A stretch of 64,000 nt of DNA from positions 689,010-753,009 of the forward strand of contig NZ_JAYSGI010000002.1 in the NCBI RefSeq assembly GCF_041912895.1, given 5' to 3'. Source of the DNA: Pelagerythrobacter sp041912895. Its GTDB lineage: Bacteria; Pseudomonadota; Alphaproteobacteria; Sphingomonadales; Sphingomonadaceae. Shown one piece after another: positions 25,696 through 34,195 of the stretch. The first letter of the stretch is position 1. Every line of letters starts with the position of its first letter. The notes beneath the pieces are model-generated. The model was not told the origin of the DNA, did no database searches, and saw only the letters and a list, made by a program, of their open reading frames with translations. The position numbers and the translations under genes were made by a program.

Positions 25696-26922
25696 TCAGG
25701 CGCCGGGCGGCAGCGGATCGTTCGCCGTCTTGCCGCGCGGCTTGCTCGCGGGTTTCGCAGGCAGCTTGCCGTCCCATTCCTCCAGCTTGCGGCCGGCCCA
25801 GGCGCGCCCGCCGAGGCCGAAGGCCAGCGCCGCGGCCACCGCGCCGCCGATCACCAGCGCGCCGAAGAAGATGCGCACGATCTCGTCGCCCACCTGCATG
25901 AAGCTGAGGCCCATGAAGGTGAACACGAAGATCGTCGCCCACTTGACGATCGTGGCCGCGAGGCTTTCCTCCCCCGCCCCCGAGATCATCCGCACCAGCA
26001 GCCGCGCGATCAGGAAGCCGACGAGGATCACGACCGCGCCGAACACCACGCGCCCGCCCAGTTCCAGCACCTGATCGAGGATCGCGGTCAGCTCCGGGAA
26101 GCCGAGCAGGCGGGTGGCCGCGATGGCGAAGAACAGCACGATGGCGATCTGCGCCACGCGGGCGATCACGTCGGTCGCGGTGGTGTTGTCGGGCAGCAGT
26201 TCGGTCGCGCCGAGCGCGCGGTCGACCCCGAGGCCGACCAGCACGTCCTTGATGAGCTGCACCACGAAGCGGCTGATGAGATAGCCGATGCCCAGCAGCA
26301 GCGCCGCGCCGATGATCCGCGGGATCGCGTCGAAGATCAGTTGCAGCATGTTGCTGGCCGGCGCGGAGACGCTTTCGAGGCTGAGCGCATCGAGCGCGAG
26401 GATCGAGACGAAGATCACGATCAACGCGTAGATCACGGTGCCGATCGTGTTGCTGATCGCCGCGTTGCCGGTGACCGTGTCGACCCCGCCGCGGTTGGCC
26501 CACTTGTCGAAATCGAACGTCTGCAGCGTGGTGACGACAATGTCGCGCACGATGCGCGCCACCATCAGGCCAATGAAGAAAATCAGCCCCGCGCCGATCA
26601 GCCGCGGCACGAAGGCCATCACGTTGTCGAGCAGCGTGTCGAGCGGACCGACTGCGCTGCCGAGGCCGAGCACGGAGAGGATCATCATCAGGCCGAACAG
26701 CCAGATCAGCAGGCTGACGATGCGCCCCAGCGATTCGCCGAGGCTATGGCCGCTGCCGGTAGCGCGGCGGAAAAATGCGACGTTGTCGACCAACTTGGCA
26801 AAGGCCCACTTGGCCGCGCGGGCGACGGCCCACGTGGCAACGAGGATCACCAGCGCCCAGATCACCTTTTCGCCGATCTGGAGCGCGAGCTGTTCGTCGA
26901 ACCTGTATCTACCCACCTGCAT
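25696..26922 (-). CDS. Mechanosensitive-channel-like protein with repeated TM-helix domains
   Basis: A 408-residue membrane protein built from repeated conserved TM-helix units of the MscS-related type, for example IPRIIGAALLLGIGYLISRF and the parallel VPRLIGAGLIFFIGLMVARI and GGRVVFGAVVILVGFLIARL. Five or so such units are interspersed with amphipathic stretches. A classical C-terminal MscS beta domain is not evident. The protein ends in a Lys/Pro-rich cytoplasmic tail (KLPAKPASKPRGK). It is probably an inner-membrane channel or a channel-like protein involved in osmotic response. The start is ATG 26922. Confidence 0.8.
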   Translation of the reverse strand: MQVGRYRFDEQLALQIGEKVIWALVILVATWAVARAAKWAFAKLVDNVAFFRRATGSGHSLGESLGRIVSLLIWLFGLMMILSVLGLGSAVGPLDTLLDNVMAFVPRLIGAGLIFFIGLMVARIVRDIVVTTLQTFDFDKWANRGGVDTVTGNAAISNTIGTVIYALIVIFVSILALDALSLESVSAPASNMLQLIFDAIPRIIGAALLLGIGYLISRFVVQLIKDVLVGLGVDRALGATELLPDNTTATDVIARVAQIAIVLFFAIAATRLLGFPELTAILDQVLELGGRVVFGAVVILVGFLIARLLVRMISGAGEESLAATIVKWATIFVFTFMGLSFMQVGDEIVRIFFGALVIGGAVAAALAFGLGGRAWAGRKLEEWDGKLPAKPASKPRGKTANDPLPPGA

Positions 26923-26992
26923 CGCAATTCCCCCGAATTGTTGATGGGCGGGAAGCTAACACATTGCTTCGCGAAGGGGAAATGCCGAGAAT

Positions 26993-27448
26993 CTAGCCGA
27001 AATCGAAGCCCGCGGCCTTCGCTTCGGCCATAATCTGCGCACCGGTCTTCCTCGGGCCATCGGCGGCGAGTTCGGCCCAATCCGGCATCTCGTCGACGAA
27101 GATTTGTTCGCCGATGCGCCAGTCGGCGGGCAGATCGAACAGCCCTGCGGCGAAGGCCCATGTCTCGCCGGGTATGAAGCGATACCACAGCGCGCTGCCG
27201 CAGGTGGCGCAGCTCGCCCGTTCGGCCCATTCGGACGAGGGGTAGCTGTGGACCGCCTCCTCCCCCGACAGCGCGAACTCGCCGTGCTTCGCGCCGTGGA
27301 GCGAGAAGAACGGGCCGCTGCACCACCGGCGGCACATCGCGCAGTGGCACGCCTCCACCCCCGGCGCGACGCGGGCGAGCGTGATCGTCACCGCGCCGCA
27401 CAGGCAGCGGCCTTCCAGCGGTGGATCGAAGCTGACGGGATCGGGCAT
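26993..27448 (-). CDS. GFA-family zinc-binding protein
   Basis: A 151-residue protein of the glutathione-dependent formaldehyde-activating (GFA) fold. The start ATG 27448 gives MPDPVSFDPPLEGRCLCGAV. Zinc-binding cysteines appear in the three usual sets: CLCGAV (about residues 15-17), CHCAMCRRW (about 36-41) and ASCATCGSALWY. GFA members bind Zn and act on or near thiol adducts, but most, like this one, have no proven substrate. It is divergent from the isoaspartyl peptidase gene across about 100 bp. Confidence 0.88.
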   Translation of the reverse strand: MPDPVSFDPPLEGRCLCGAVTITLARVAPGVEACHCAMCRRWCSGPFFSLHGAKHGEFALSGEEAVHSYPSSEWAERASCATCGSALWYRFIPGETWAFAAGLFDLPADWRIGEQIFVDEMPDWAELAADGPRKTGAQIMAEAKAAGFDFG

Positions 27449-27549
27449 GGCGGCATCCTTTCGTGCACCAGGATAGCCGGTGCGCGGCGGAAGGGCCATC
27501 CTCGGCTCGTAGCTTGCCGCCATACCACCCGCCGCGCTATTCGGCTGGC

Positions 27550-28536
27550 ATGATAAGGACCGCTGCCGCGCTGCTCGCGCTTTTCGCCCTCGCTCCCGCC
27601 GCTTCCGCGCAGGAGACGCCCGAGTGGTCGCTCGCGATCCACGGCGGGGCGGGCACGCTGTTGCGCGAGAACATGACGCCCGAGCAGGAGGCGGAATATC
27701 GCGCCGCGATGCAGGCCGCGCTTGATGCGGGGGCGAAGGTGCTGGCCGAGGGCGGCAGCGCGATGGATGCGGTCGAGGCGGCGATCGTGCGCCTGGAGGA
27801 CGATCCCAAGTTCAATGCCGGGCGCGGCGCGGTGTTCACGTGGGAGGGGACCAACGAGATGGACGCCTCGGTGATGGACGGCAGCAACCGCGCGGCGGGC
27901 GCGGTCGCGGGCGTGGGCACCGTGCGCCATCCGATCCGTCTGGCGCGCGCGGTGATGGACGACGGGCGCCACGTGTTCCTTTCGGGCGACGGCGCTGAAC
28001 AGTTCGCAGGAGAAAAAGGGCTGGAGATCGTGCCGCCCGAATGGTTCGCGACCGAGCACCGCCGCCGGCAGCTGGAGGAGATGAAGGCCAAGAATCTCTC
28101 CGCGCTCGACGTCGAGTTCAAGTTCGGCACCGTGGGCGCGGTGGCGCGAGACCGGCAGGGGCACCTCGCGGCGGGTACCTCGACCGGCGGAATGACCGGC
28201 AAGCGCTGGGGCCGGATCGGCGATTCGCCGGTGATCGGGGCGGGGACGTATGCCGACGACCGGGCCTGCGCCGTCTCCGCCACCGGGTGGGGCGAATTCT
28301 TCATCCGCGCCGGCGTCGCGCACGCGATCTGCGACCGGATGCTGCTGGCGGGCGAGGGCGTGCAGCAGGCCGCCGACACGGTGATGGCCGACGTCGCGCA
28401 GATGGGCGGCGACGGCGGGGTGATCGCGGTGTCGAAGGATGGCGAAGCGGTGTTCAGCTTCAACACGCCGGGCATGTACCGCGCCCGCGCCAACAGCTCG
28501 GGGATGAGCGAGGTCGCGATCTTCGCGGAGGATTAG
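27550..28536 (+). CDS. iaaA: Isoaspartyl peptidase / L-asparaginase (Ntn hydrolase)
   Basis: Periplasmic or secreted plant-type asparaginase that hydrolyses isoaspartyl dipeptides. The start ATG 27550 (MIRTAAALLALFALAPAASA) is a clear signal peptide; an upstream frame is not family-like. The mature start WSLAIHGGAGTLL is diagnostic. The Ntn nucleophile is the Thr of EFKFGTVGAVARD (near residue 193), exposed by self-cleavage into alpha and beta chains. GTSTGGMTGKRWGRIGDSPV and GAGTYADDRACAVSATGWGE follow, as in the family. The length is 328. Its stop overlaps the convergent beta-lactamase stop by 4 bp. Confidence 0.92.
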   Translation: MIRTAAALLALFALAPAASAQETPEWSLAIHGGAGTLLRENMTPEQEAEYRAAMQAALDAGAKVLAEGGSAMDAVEAAIVRLEDDPKFNAGRGAVFTWEGTNEMDASVMDGSNRAAGAVAGVGTVRHPIRLARAVMDDGRHVFLSGDGAEQFAGEKGLEIVPPEWFATEHRRRQLEEMKAKNLSALDVEFKFGTVGAVARDRQGHLAAGTSTGGMTGKRWGRIGDSPVIGAGTYADDRACAVSATGWGEFFIRAGVAHAICDRMLLAGEGVQQAADTVMADVAQMGGDGGVIAVSKDGEAVFSFNTPGMYRARANSSGMSEVAIFAED

Positions 28537-29429
28537 GTGCCCGCGTATTGCGCGATCACGCGCCCGACCTCGGCCAGCACCGCCTCGGCTGCCGGCTCCG
28601 CCTTGGTATGCTGTTGCGCGGCGCGGAAATAGGCGGCGAAGGTGAGCGGGGCACGACCCGGCGGCTCGACGTAGCCGACATCGACATAGACGCTGCCCAT
28701 GCCCGGCCACATCGAGGTGCCGGTCTTGTCGCCCGCGGGCCATTCGCCCGGCAACCCGGCGCGCATGCGGTTCGTGCCGGTGCGCGTTTCGGCCATCCAC
28801 CGCTTGAGCGTGGTGCGCGCTGCCTCGCCCAGCGCATCGCCGTAGAGCAGCGTGGCCAGCGTGCGGGCCATCGCGGCGGGGGTGGTGGTGTCCATGATCT
28901 CGCCCGGCGGCACGTTGTTCAGTTCGGGCTCGGTGCGGTCGAGGCGGCTCGTCTCGTCGCCCAGCGCGCGCCAGTAGGCGGTCAGCCGCTCGGGCCCGCC
29001 GAGGCGGCGCAGGAGGACATTGGCGGCGGTGTTGTCGCTCAGCGTCTGGGTCGCCTCCGCCAGTTCGCGCATGGTCGCGCCCTGCGCCAGCCGCTCCCTG
29101 GCGAATGGCGCGTAGTCGAGCAGTTCGGCCCCGGTCCACGTCAGCCGTTCGTCCGCGTCGATCTCGCCGATCTCGTCCAAATGCAGCACCAGCGCGGCAA
29201 GCGACAACTTGAACGATGAGAGGTGCGGGAAACGCGCGTAGTCCGCGTGGCCCCATACCTGCCCGGTGCCCGTATCGAGCACCGCCGCGCCCAGCGTGCC
29301 GTTCGCCGAGGCCTCGACGATGCGCAGCAGCGCGCCGAAGCGGCCATAGCGGTCACGCTCCACCGGCACGCAGGCCCCGGCGGCGAGCGCGATGGCCGAT
29401 CCGATGAGTGTGCGGCGGTCGATCGTCAC
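28533..29429 (-). CDS. Class A beta-lactamase-like serine hydrolase
   Basis: Exported serine beta-lactamase-type protein, 298 residues from GTG 29429 (VTIDRRTLIGSAIALAAGAC). The RR motif plus hydrophobic stretch suggests Tat export, and a Cys at the end could be lipidated. All class A motifs are intact: SSFK (SxxK, near residue 70), LSDNTAANVLL (SDN, near 130), DRTEPELNNVPPGE (omega loop with the general-base Glu, near 166) and AGDKTGTS (KTG, near 233). Its GTG start overlaps the stop of the GNAT gene (GTGA), placing it at the end of the DUF4129-MoxR-DUF58 run. Activity on beta-lactams is likely from the motifs but unproven. Confidence 0.88.
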   Translation of the reverse strand: MTIDRRTLIGSAIALAAGACVPVERDRYGRFGALLRIVEASANGTLGAAVLDTGTGQVWGHADYARFPHLSSFKLSLAALVLHLDEIGEIDADERLTWTGAELLDYAPFARERLAQGATMRELAEATQTLSDNTAANVLLRRLGGPERLTAYWRALGDETSRLDRTEPELNNVPPGEIMDTTTPAAMARTLATLLYGDALGEAARTTLKRWMAETRTGTNRMRAGLPGEWPAGDKTGTSMWPGMGSVYVDVGYVEPPGRAPLTFAAYFRAAQQHTKAEPAAEAVLAEVGRVIAQYAGT

Positions 29430-29905
29430 GGCTCTTTCTCCATGCTCAGGTATTTCCCCATGCACAGGCTGAATTCGTCCGACACGTAGTCGCCGAAAGG
29501 CGGACATTCGGCGAAACCGTGCTTCGCGTAAAGCCGCGCCGCTGGGGCGAACGGGGCGGGTCGCCCGGTTTCCAGCCCGATCCAGCGATAGCCGCGCCCG
29601 CGCGCCTCCGCGATCAGGTGGAGCAGGATCGCCTCGCCCGCACCCCTGCCGCGATAGGCCGGGGCCGCGCGCATCGATTTCAACTCGCCGCGCTCCGCGT
29701 CGAGTTCCTTCAACGCGCCGATCGCAGCAAGCGTGCTGCCCTCGCGGGCGGTGAAGAACGCCACGGCGGGATCGCGCAGCCGCTCGACGGGCAGCGCATG
29801 GACGGTGCCGGGCGGCGACCAGCCGTGCATCTCCTCGAGATGGAGCCGAAGCAGCGCGAGCACGTCGTCCTGCCCGGGAGACTCACGTGCGATCGCGTAG
29901 CCCAT
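29426..29905 (-). CDS. GNAT-family N-acetyltransferase
   Basis: A 159-residue GCN5-related acetyltransferase that would move an acetyl group from acetyl-CoA to an unknown amine. The acetyl-CoA-binding signature is RAAPAYRGRGAGEAILLHLI (Q/R-x-x-G-x-G/A, near residue 85). The C-terminal part reads GLETGRPAPFAPAARLYAKHGF. It starts 4 bp after the RDD gene and its stop overlaps the beta-lactamase start, so it is part of the same transcript. Small stand-alone GNATs next to beta-lactamases sometimes act on drugs, but nothing here shows that. Confidence 0.88.
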   Translation of the reverse strand: MGYAIARESPGQDDVLALLRLHLEEMHGWSPPGTVHALPVERLRDPAVAFFTAREGSTLAAIGALKELDAERGELKSMRAAPAYRGRGAGEAILLHLIAEARGRGYRWIGLETGRPAPFAPAARLYAKHGFAECPPFGDYVSDEFSLCMGKYLSMEKEP

Positions 29906-29909
29906 AGCG

Positions 29910-30821
29910 CTAGCTGAACTTGTCCGCCTTGCGCTTGCCGAAGCGCATTTCGCCCTCTAGCTTCGCGCGGAGCTGGGCGTAGAACGCTTCGAGGAAAGCG
30001 CGCTCGTCGCCAGCGCCGGGGTCCCAACCGATCTTGCGGCAGATCGCGGCGTGGACCGATTCGAGCGCTTCGGGCTGTCCGTCGCGCAGCACGCGTTCCA
30101 GGGTCTGCAACTCGTATTCGCCGTAGATCGACAGCTCCGCATCGCCGAAGCGGTAGGCGGCGCCGGTCAGCGTGCTCGCGCCTTCGCGCGCGGCGCCTTC
30201 GGTCGAGAGTGTGTCGGCCAGCTTGACGCGCGGGGCTTCGACCACCCAGGTGCCCGCGATCAGGTCGCCCGCGCGCAGCGCGTCGCGGTTGAAAAACGGG
30301 AACAGCACGAAGACGAGGAACCATGCGGCGGCAGCAATCCCCGCAAGACCCGCCTCGCCGCTGGGGGCGACGAGGAAGAAGATCAGCGGCAGGAACAGCT
30401 CGATATCGCGCAGCAGGTTGCGCGCGACGACCGCTTCGGGCGTCAGCCGCCCGCCATCGCGCGCGGCGACGCGGATACCCGCCGCGCGCTTGCCGAAGGT
30501 CGCGCCCCGCGGGCCCATCTCCATGACCATGAAATAGCCGTTCCAGAGCAGGAACCAGAACAGCGTCCAGAACACCGCGATGAACTCGCTCGCGCCGCCG
30601 ATATTCTGACTGCCGCTGTCGAACAGGCCGCCGCCGATCCAGATCAGCAGCAAGGTGACGCCGATCCCGATCACGAACATCAGCACGAGGTCGAGGATCA
30701 GTGCCCCCGCACGCGCGCCGCGGCTGGCGACGGTGAAGGACAGCGCGATGCCCTCAGGTGTAATTACCTCCCGGCGGCGCTTCGCGCGGTGGGCGAGGTG
30801 GGGGAGTATGTTGGCGCTCAT
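29910..30821 (-). CDS. RDD-family membrane protein
   Basis: A 303-residue inner-membrane protein with an RDD domain: the Arg and Asp residues sit in SRGARAGALILDLVLMFVIG (near residue 35), and the second helix pair includes MEMGPRGATFGKRAAGIRV (near 105), as expected. About four membrane helices occupy residues 35-190. The last 110 residues are soluble and helical. ATG 30821 overlaps the SpoIIM stop in ATGA. RDD proteins are often found beside SpoIIM, DUF58 and MoxR genes; the function of this set is not established. Confidence 0.88.
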   Translation of the reverse strand: MSANILPHLAHRAKRRREVITPEGIALSFTVASRGARAGALILDLVLMFVIGIGVTLLLIWIGGGLFDSGSQNIGGASEFIAVFWTLFWFLLWNGYFMVMEMGPRGATFGKRAAGIRVAARDGGRLTPEAVVARNLLRDIELFLPLIFFLVAPSGEAGLAGIAAAAWFLVFVLFPFFNRDALRAGDLIAGTWVVEAPRVKLADTLSTEGAAREGASTLTGAAYRFGDAELSIYGEYELQTLERVLRDGQPEALESVHAAICRKIGWDPGAGDERAFLEAFYAQLRAKLEGEMRFGKRKADKFS

Positions 30822-31891
30822 GGGCTTTCAACCGCCTCGTCGCGGCTGCGCGCTCGCCCGAAGGCGAAGAAATAGGCGAGCCAGAACAGCAGCATCGTCA
30901 CCCCGATCAGCGCGCGCCCTTCCATGCCGAGCAACTGGCGCGGGAATGCCTCGAGCAAGGCCGCGAAGACCAGCATCAGAACCACGCCGACCATCACCTG
31001 TGCTCCGCGCCGCCCGCTCTCGGCGGCGGCGGCGAGGATCGAGCGGTTGCCCGGAAAGGCCATCGACCGGCCGATATGCATCCCCGCCGCGCCCGCCAGC
31101 AGGATCGCGAACAGCTCGGTCGTGCCGTGAACGCTGAGCCAGGCGGCGAATTCCAGCGTCAGCCCGGCGTCGTGATAGAGCCACAGCAGCGCGCCGAGCA
31201 TCGCCATGTTGTGCAGCAGCAGCATCAGCGAGGGGATGCCGAAGGCGAAGCCCAGCGCGAAGGCGAGGATCGAGACCCCCGCGTTGTTGCTGAACAGGTA
31301 CGCGGCGAAGGCGGACAGCCCCTGCGTATCCTTTTCGACCTGGAGGCTTTCGAGCAGCACCTCGCGGCTCGCGCCCGGCACGCGAGTGTCGGCGAACTGC
31401 ACGGGAACGAGCGAATAGTACCACTCGCGGTCCTGCAGCACGAGCAGCCAGCCGACCACCGTGCCCGCGACCATCACCGCGAGCGCGACGCAAATGTCGA
31501 GCCAGATGCCGCGGATCGCGCGGCTCAGCCCGCCGCCGAGGAAGCGGCGCAGCCAGGCAACGAAGCCCTCGCGCGGGCCGTAGACCTGGAACCACGCGCG
31601 CTGGACCAGCGAATCGAGATATTCGAGAGTGGACGCGTCGAGCGAGGTCTCGCGCGCGACCGCGAGGCTGGAGGCGGCGGTGCGGTAGAGCACGGGCAGC
31701 GCCAGCACGTCTTCGTCCGAAAGTCCGCGCAACCGACCCTTTTCCATGCGACCGACGATGTCTTCCAGCCGCTGCCACTCGCGCTGGCGCTCGAGCCGGA
31801 AACGGTCGGATCGCAGCGCCGCAGCCTCGATTTCGGGCGGCGGGGCGGCCTCGGCCTTGCCGAACAGGTTCTTGAGGATCGGCGCCTTCAC
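30818..31891 (-). CDS. SpoIIM-family (stage II sporulation protein M-like) membrane protein
   Basis: A 357-residue integral membrane protein related to SpoIIM but from a non-sporulating lineage. GTG 31891 overlaps the DUF58 stop (GTGA) and is preferred over longer frames. An N-terminal soluble helical region of about 150 residues (RLERQREWQRLEDIVGRMEK) precedes six or so membrane helices. The motif WLSVHGTTELFAILLAGAAG (near residue 255) is the most SpoIIM-like stretch. The stop overlaps the RDD start in ATGA. Its role in such operons is unknown. Confidence 0.87.
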   Translation of the reverse strand: MKAPILKNLFGKAEAAPPPEIEAAALRSDRFRLERQREWQRLEDIVGRMEKGRLRGLSDEDVLALPVLYRTAASSLAVARETSLDASTLEYLDSLVQRAWFQVYGPREGFVAWLRRFLGGGLSRAIRGIWLDICVALAVMVAGTVVGWLLVLQDREWYYSLVPVQFADTRVPGASREVLLESLQVEKDTQGLSAFAAYLFSNNAGVSILAFALGFAFGIPSLMLLLHNMAMLGALLWLYHDAGLTLEFAAWLSVHGTTELFAILLAGAAGMHIGRSMAFPGNRSILAAAAESGRRGAQVMVGVVLMLVFAALLEAFPRQLLGMEGRALIGVTMLLFWLAYFFAFGRARSRDEAVESP

Positions 31892-33222
31892 CCGATCGCC
31901 TCCGAACGCTTGATCTCGAGATAGCGGTCGATCAGGCGATAGCCGATCCGGTCCCACGGCGCCTCGATGATGTCGACCCCCATCTGCCGCAGCCGTTGGA
32001 GCACCAGCGCGCGCTGGCGCAGCAGGGTGTCGGCGGTGACGGCGGTGGCGAGCGCGTCGAGCGTGCCGGGTTCGGCGGCGGACAGCTCGGCGAGATCCTC
32101 GTCCTCCATCGTCACGAACAGCACCAGGTGTCGTTCGACCAACCGCCCGACGCCTTCGATCATCAGTTCGGCCCCGGTGGGATCGGTGAAATCGGAGAAC
32201 AGCACCACCAGCGAGCGCCGCTGGAGCCGGGCGGCGAGCGTCGCCAGCGCGAGCGTGAAATTGGGCTCCTCGGCATTATAGTCGAGCCCGGCGGCGGCGC
32301 GCTGGAGACGGTGGAAATTGCGCGAATCACTTACAAAAGGCGTCGACAGCTCGGGCCGCCGGGCGAAGCCGAACAGCGACACCCGGTCGCCGCCCTTCAG
32401 CGCGACGTAGCTGGCGGTCAGCGCCGCGGTCACCGCGCGGTCGATCCGCGGGAGGCCGCCCACCGGCTCGCACATCGCCTGCCCGCAATCGAACGCGAAC
32501 ACGATCTGGTTGTTGCGCTCGCTCTCGTTCTCGCGCGCGTAGAGCCGGGTGTGGCGTGCGCTCGCCTTCCAGTCGATCCGGCGGCGGTCCATGCCCGGTT
32601 CGTATTCGCTCAGCGCCTCGAACTGGGTGCCTTCGCCGCGAATGCGCCGCGCGATGAGGCCGAACTGCGCGTCGCGCAGGAAGGTCTGCAATTCGGGGCT
32701 GCGGACGGGCGCGAGATCGGGCCAGACGCGGACCATGCGATCGAGCGCATGGCTGGCCTGCCGCGCGCCGAGGCCGAGCGGGCCGGCCCAGCGCAGCCAC
32801 ACACGCGTCACCGCGGCGGTGCCCCGGCGCGACGGGGTGAGCGTGGTCTTGCCCTCCCACGCGCCGGTCGCGGGGTCGCACAAGGCGACGAAACGCACGG
32901 CGCCCGCTTCGCCCAGCCGGGGATCGGTCGCCAGCGCTACTTCCAGCGGCGATCTCGCCGAGCGCCCGGCAAACTCGGCCATGGCCAGCACCTCGAACGA
33001 TTCGCCCACTTCGGCGTCGGTGGGAACGAGGATGCGCCACTCGGCCATCCGCCCGGCGAGCATCCCGTCGAGCAGCGCGACTGCCAGCAGCGCCACGCCG
33101 GCGGCTGGCGCGATCACCCACGCCCCCGGCGCCGCGGCGGCGATCACGATCGCGATCGGCGCGGCGAGCGCCGCCAGCCACGCGGTCCGCGCGGTGGGGA
33201 CGATGGGAAAGCTCAGTTTCAT
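31888..33222 (-). CDS. DUF58-domain protein
   Basis: A 444-residue protein with two N-terminal membrane helices (residues about 12-52), a beta-rich region, then the DUF58 core. The diagnostic stretch is FEALSEYEPGMDRRRIDWKA followed by SARHTRLYARENESERNNQI (about residues 200-240). The C-terminal part has a von Willebrand A-like layout (IVFAFDCGQAM and SLVVLFSDFTDP with spaced Asp/Ser residues). DUF58 proteins are regularly encoded next to MoxR ATPases and are thought to be their partners or substrates at the membrane. It begins 10 bp after moxR and overlaps the SpoIIM gene. Confidence 0.92.
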   Translation of the reverse strand: MKLSFPIVPTARTAWLAALAAPIAIVIAAAAPGAWVIAPAAGVALLAVALLDGMLAGRMAEWRILVPTDAEVGESFEVLAMAEFAGRSARSPLEVALATDPRLGEAGAVRFVALCDPATGAWEGKTTLTPSRRGTAAVTRVWLRWAGPLGLGARQASHALDRMVRVWPDLAPVRSPELQTFLRDAQFGLIARRIRGEGTQFEALSEYEPGMDRRRIDWKASARHTRLYARENESERNNQIVFAFDCGQAMCEPVGGLPRIDRAVTAALTASYVALKGGDRVSLFGFARRPELSTPFVSDSRNFHRLQRAAAGLDYNAEEPNFTLALATLAARLQRRSLVVLFSDFTDPTGAELMIEGVGRLVERHLVLFVTMEDEDLAELSAAEPGTLDALATAVTADTLLRQRALVLQRLRQMGVDIIEAPWDRIGYRLIDRYLEIKRSEAIG

Positions 33223-33232
33223 GCAGGTGGGC

Positions 33233-34195
33233 TCAACGCGGCGCCTCGGTGCTTTCGATCAGCTCGGCGACGAGCGCCTCGATCTCGCGGCCCTCGATCT
33301 CGGCCGCCGGGCTGAGGATCAGGCGGTGGCGCAGCACCGAGGTGGCGAGCGCCTTCACGTCGTCGGGCACCACGTAATCACGCCCGTCGAGCGCGGCGCG
33401 GGCCCGCGCGGCATTGGCCAGCAGCACCGCGGCCCGCGGCGAAGCGCCGCTGGAAAGGTCGGCGCTTTCGCGCGTGGCGCGCACCAGCCGCACGACGTAG
33501 TCGACGATCTCCTTCGCCACCGTCACGCCCGTCAGCGCCGCGCTCGCCTGCCCGAGCTGCGCCGCATCGGTGACGGCCGCGATGCCGAATTCCACCGGGC
33601 GCGCGGGGCCCTGACGCTCGCCGAAGCGGGTGACGATCGCGGCTTCCTCCGCCTCGCTCGGATAGCCGACCAGCAGCTTGAACAGGAATCGGTCCAGCTG
33701 CGCTTCGGGCAGCGGATAGACGCCCTGGTTCTCGATCGGGTTCTGCGTGGCGACAACCATGAACCGATCGGGCAGGGCGTGGGTTTCGCCGTCCAGCGTC
33801 ACGCGGCGTTCTTGCATCGCCTCCAGCAGCGCGGCCTGCGTCTTGGGCGGGGTGCGGTTGATCTCGTCCGCCAGCAGCAGGTCACGGAAGATCGGCCCGC
33901 GCGTCAGCGTGAACTGGCTGGTCTGGAAGTTGAACAGGTTGGAGCCGAGGATGTCGCCGGGCAGCAGGTCGGGCGTGAACTGGATGCGCCCGTAATCGAG
34001 CCCCAGCGCGGCGGCGAAGCATTGCGCGAGGAAGGTCTTGGCCGTGCCGGGCGGGCCTTCGAGCAGCACGTGCCCCTCGCTCACCAGCGCCACCAGCAGG
34101 TGGTCGATCGTCTCGTCCTGGCCGACGATCGCCTTGGCGACCTCGCCGCGAATCGCCTGCGCCATTGCGCGCACGTCGTCGAGCGTCATCGTCAT
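33233..34195 (-). CDS. MoxR-family AAA+ ATPase
   Basis: A 320-residue AAA+ ATPase of the MoxR group, chaperone-like proteins that assemble or activate vWA-domain complexes. The Walker A motif LLEGPPGTAKT is near residues 44-54 and Walker B LLLADEINRTPPKTQAALLEA near 110, with sensor 1 FMVVATQNPIENQGVYPLPE and the sensor 2 region GASPRAAVLLANAARARA. ATG 34195 overlaps the DUF4350 stop (ATGA); a second in-frame ATG follows two codons later. It sits centrally in the nine-gene run, followed at once by DUF58, the usual partner. Confidence 0.95.
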   Translation of the reverse strand: MTMTLDDVRAMAQAIRGEVAKAIVGQDETIDHLLVALVSEGHVLLEGPPGTAKTFLAQCFAAALGLDYGRIQFTPDLLPGDILGSNLFNFQTSQFTLTRGPIFRDLLLADEINRTPPKTQAALLEAMQERRVTLDGETHALPDRFMVVATQNPIENQGVYPLPEAQLDRFLFKLLVGYPSEAEEAAIVTRFGERQGPARPVEFGIAAVTDAAQLGQASAALTGVTVAKEIVDYVVRLVRATRESADLSSGASPRAAVLLANAARARAALDGRDYVVPDDVKALATSVLRHRLILSPAAEIEGREIEALVAELIESTEAPR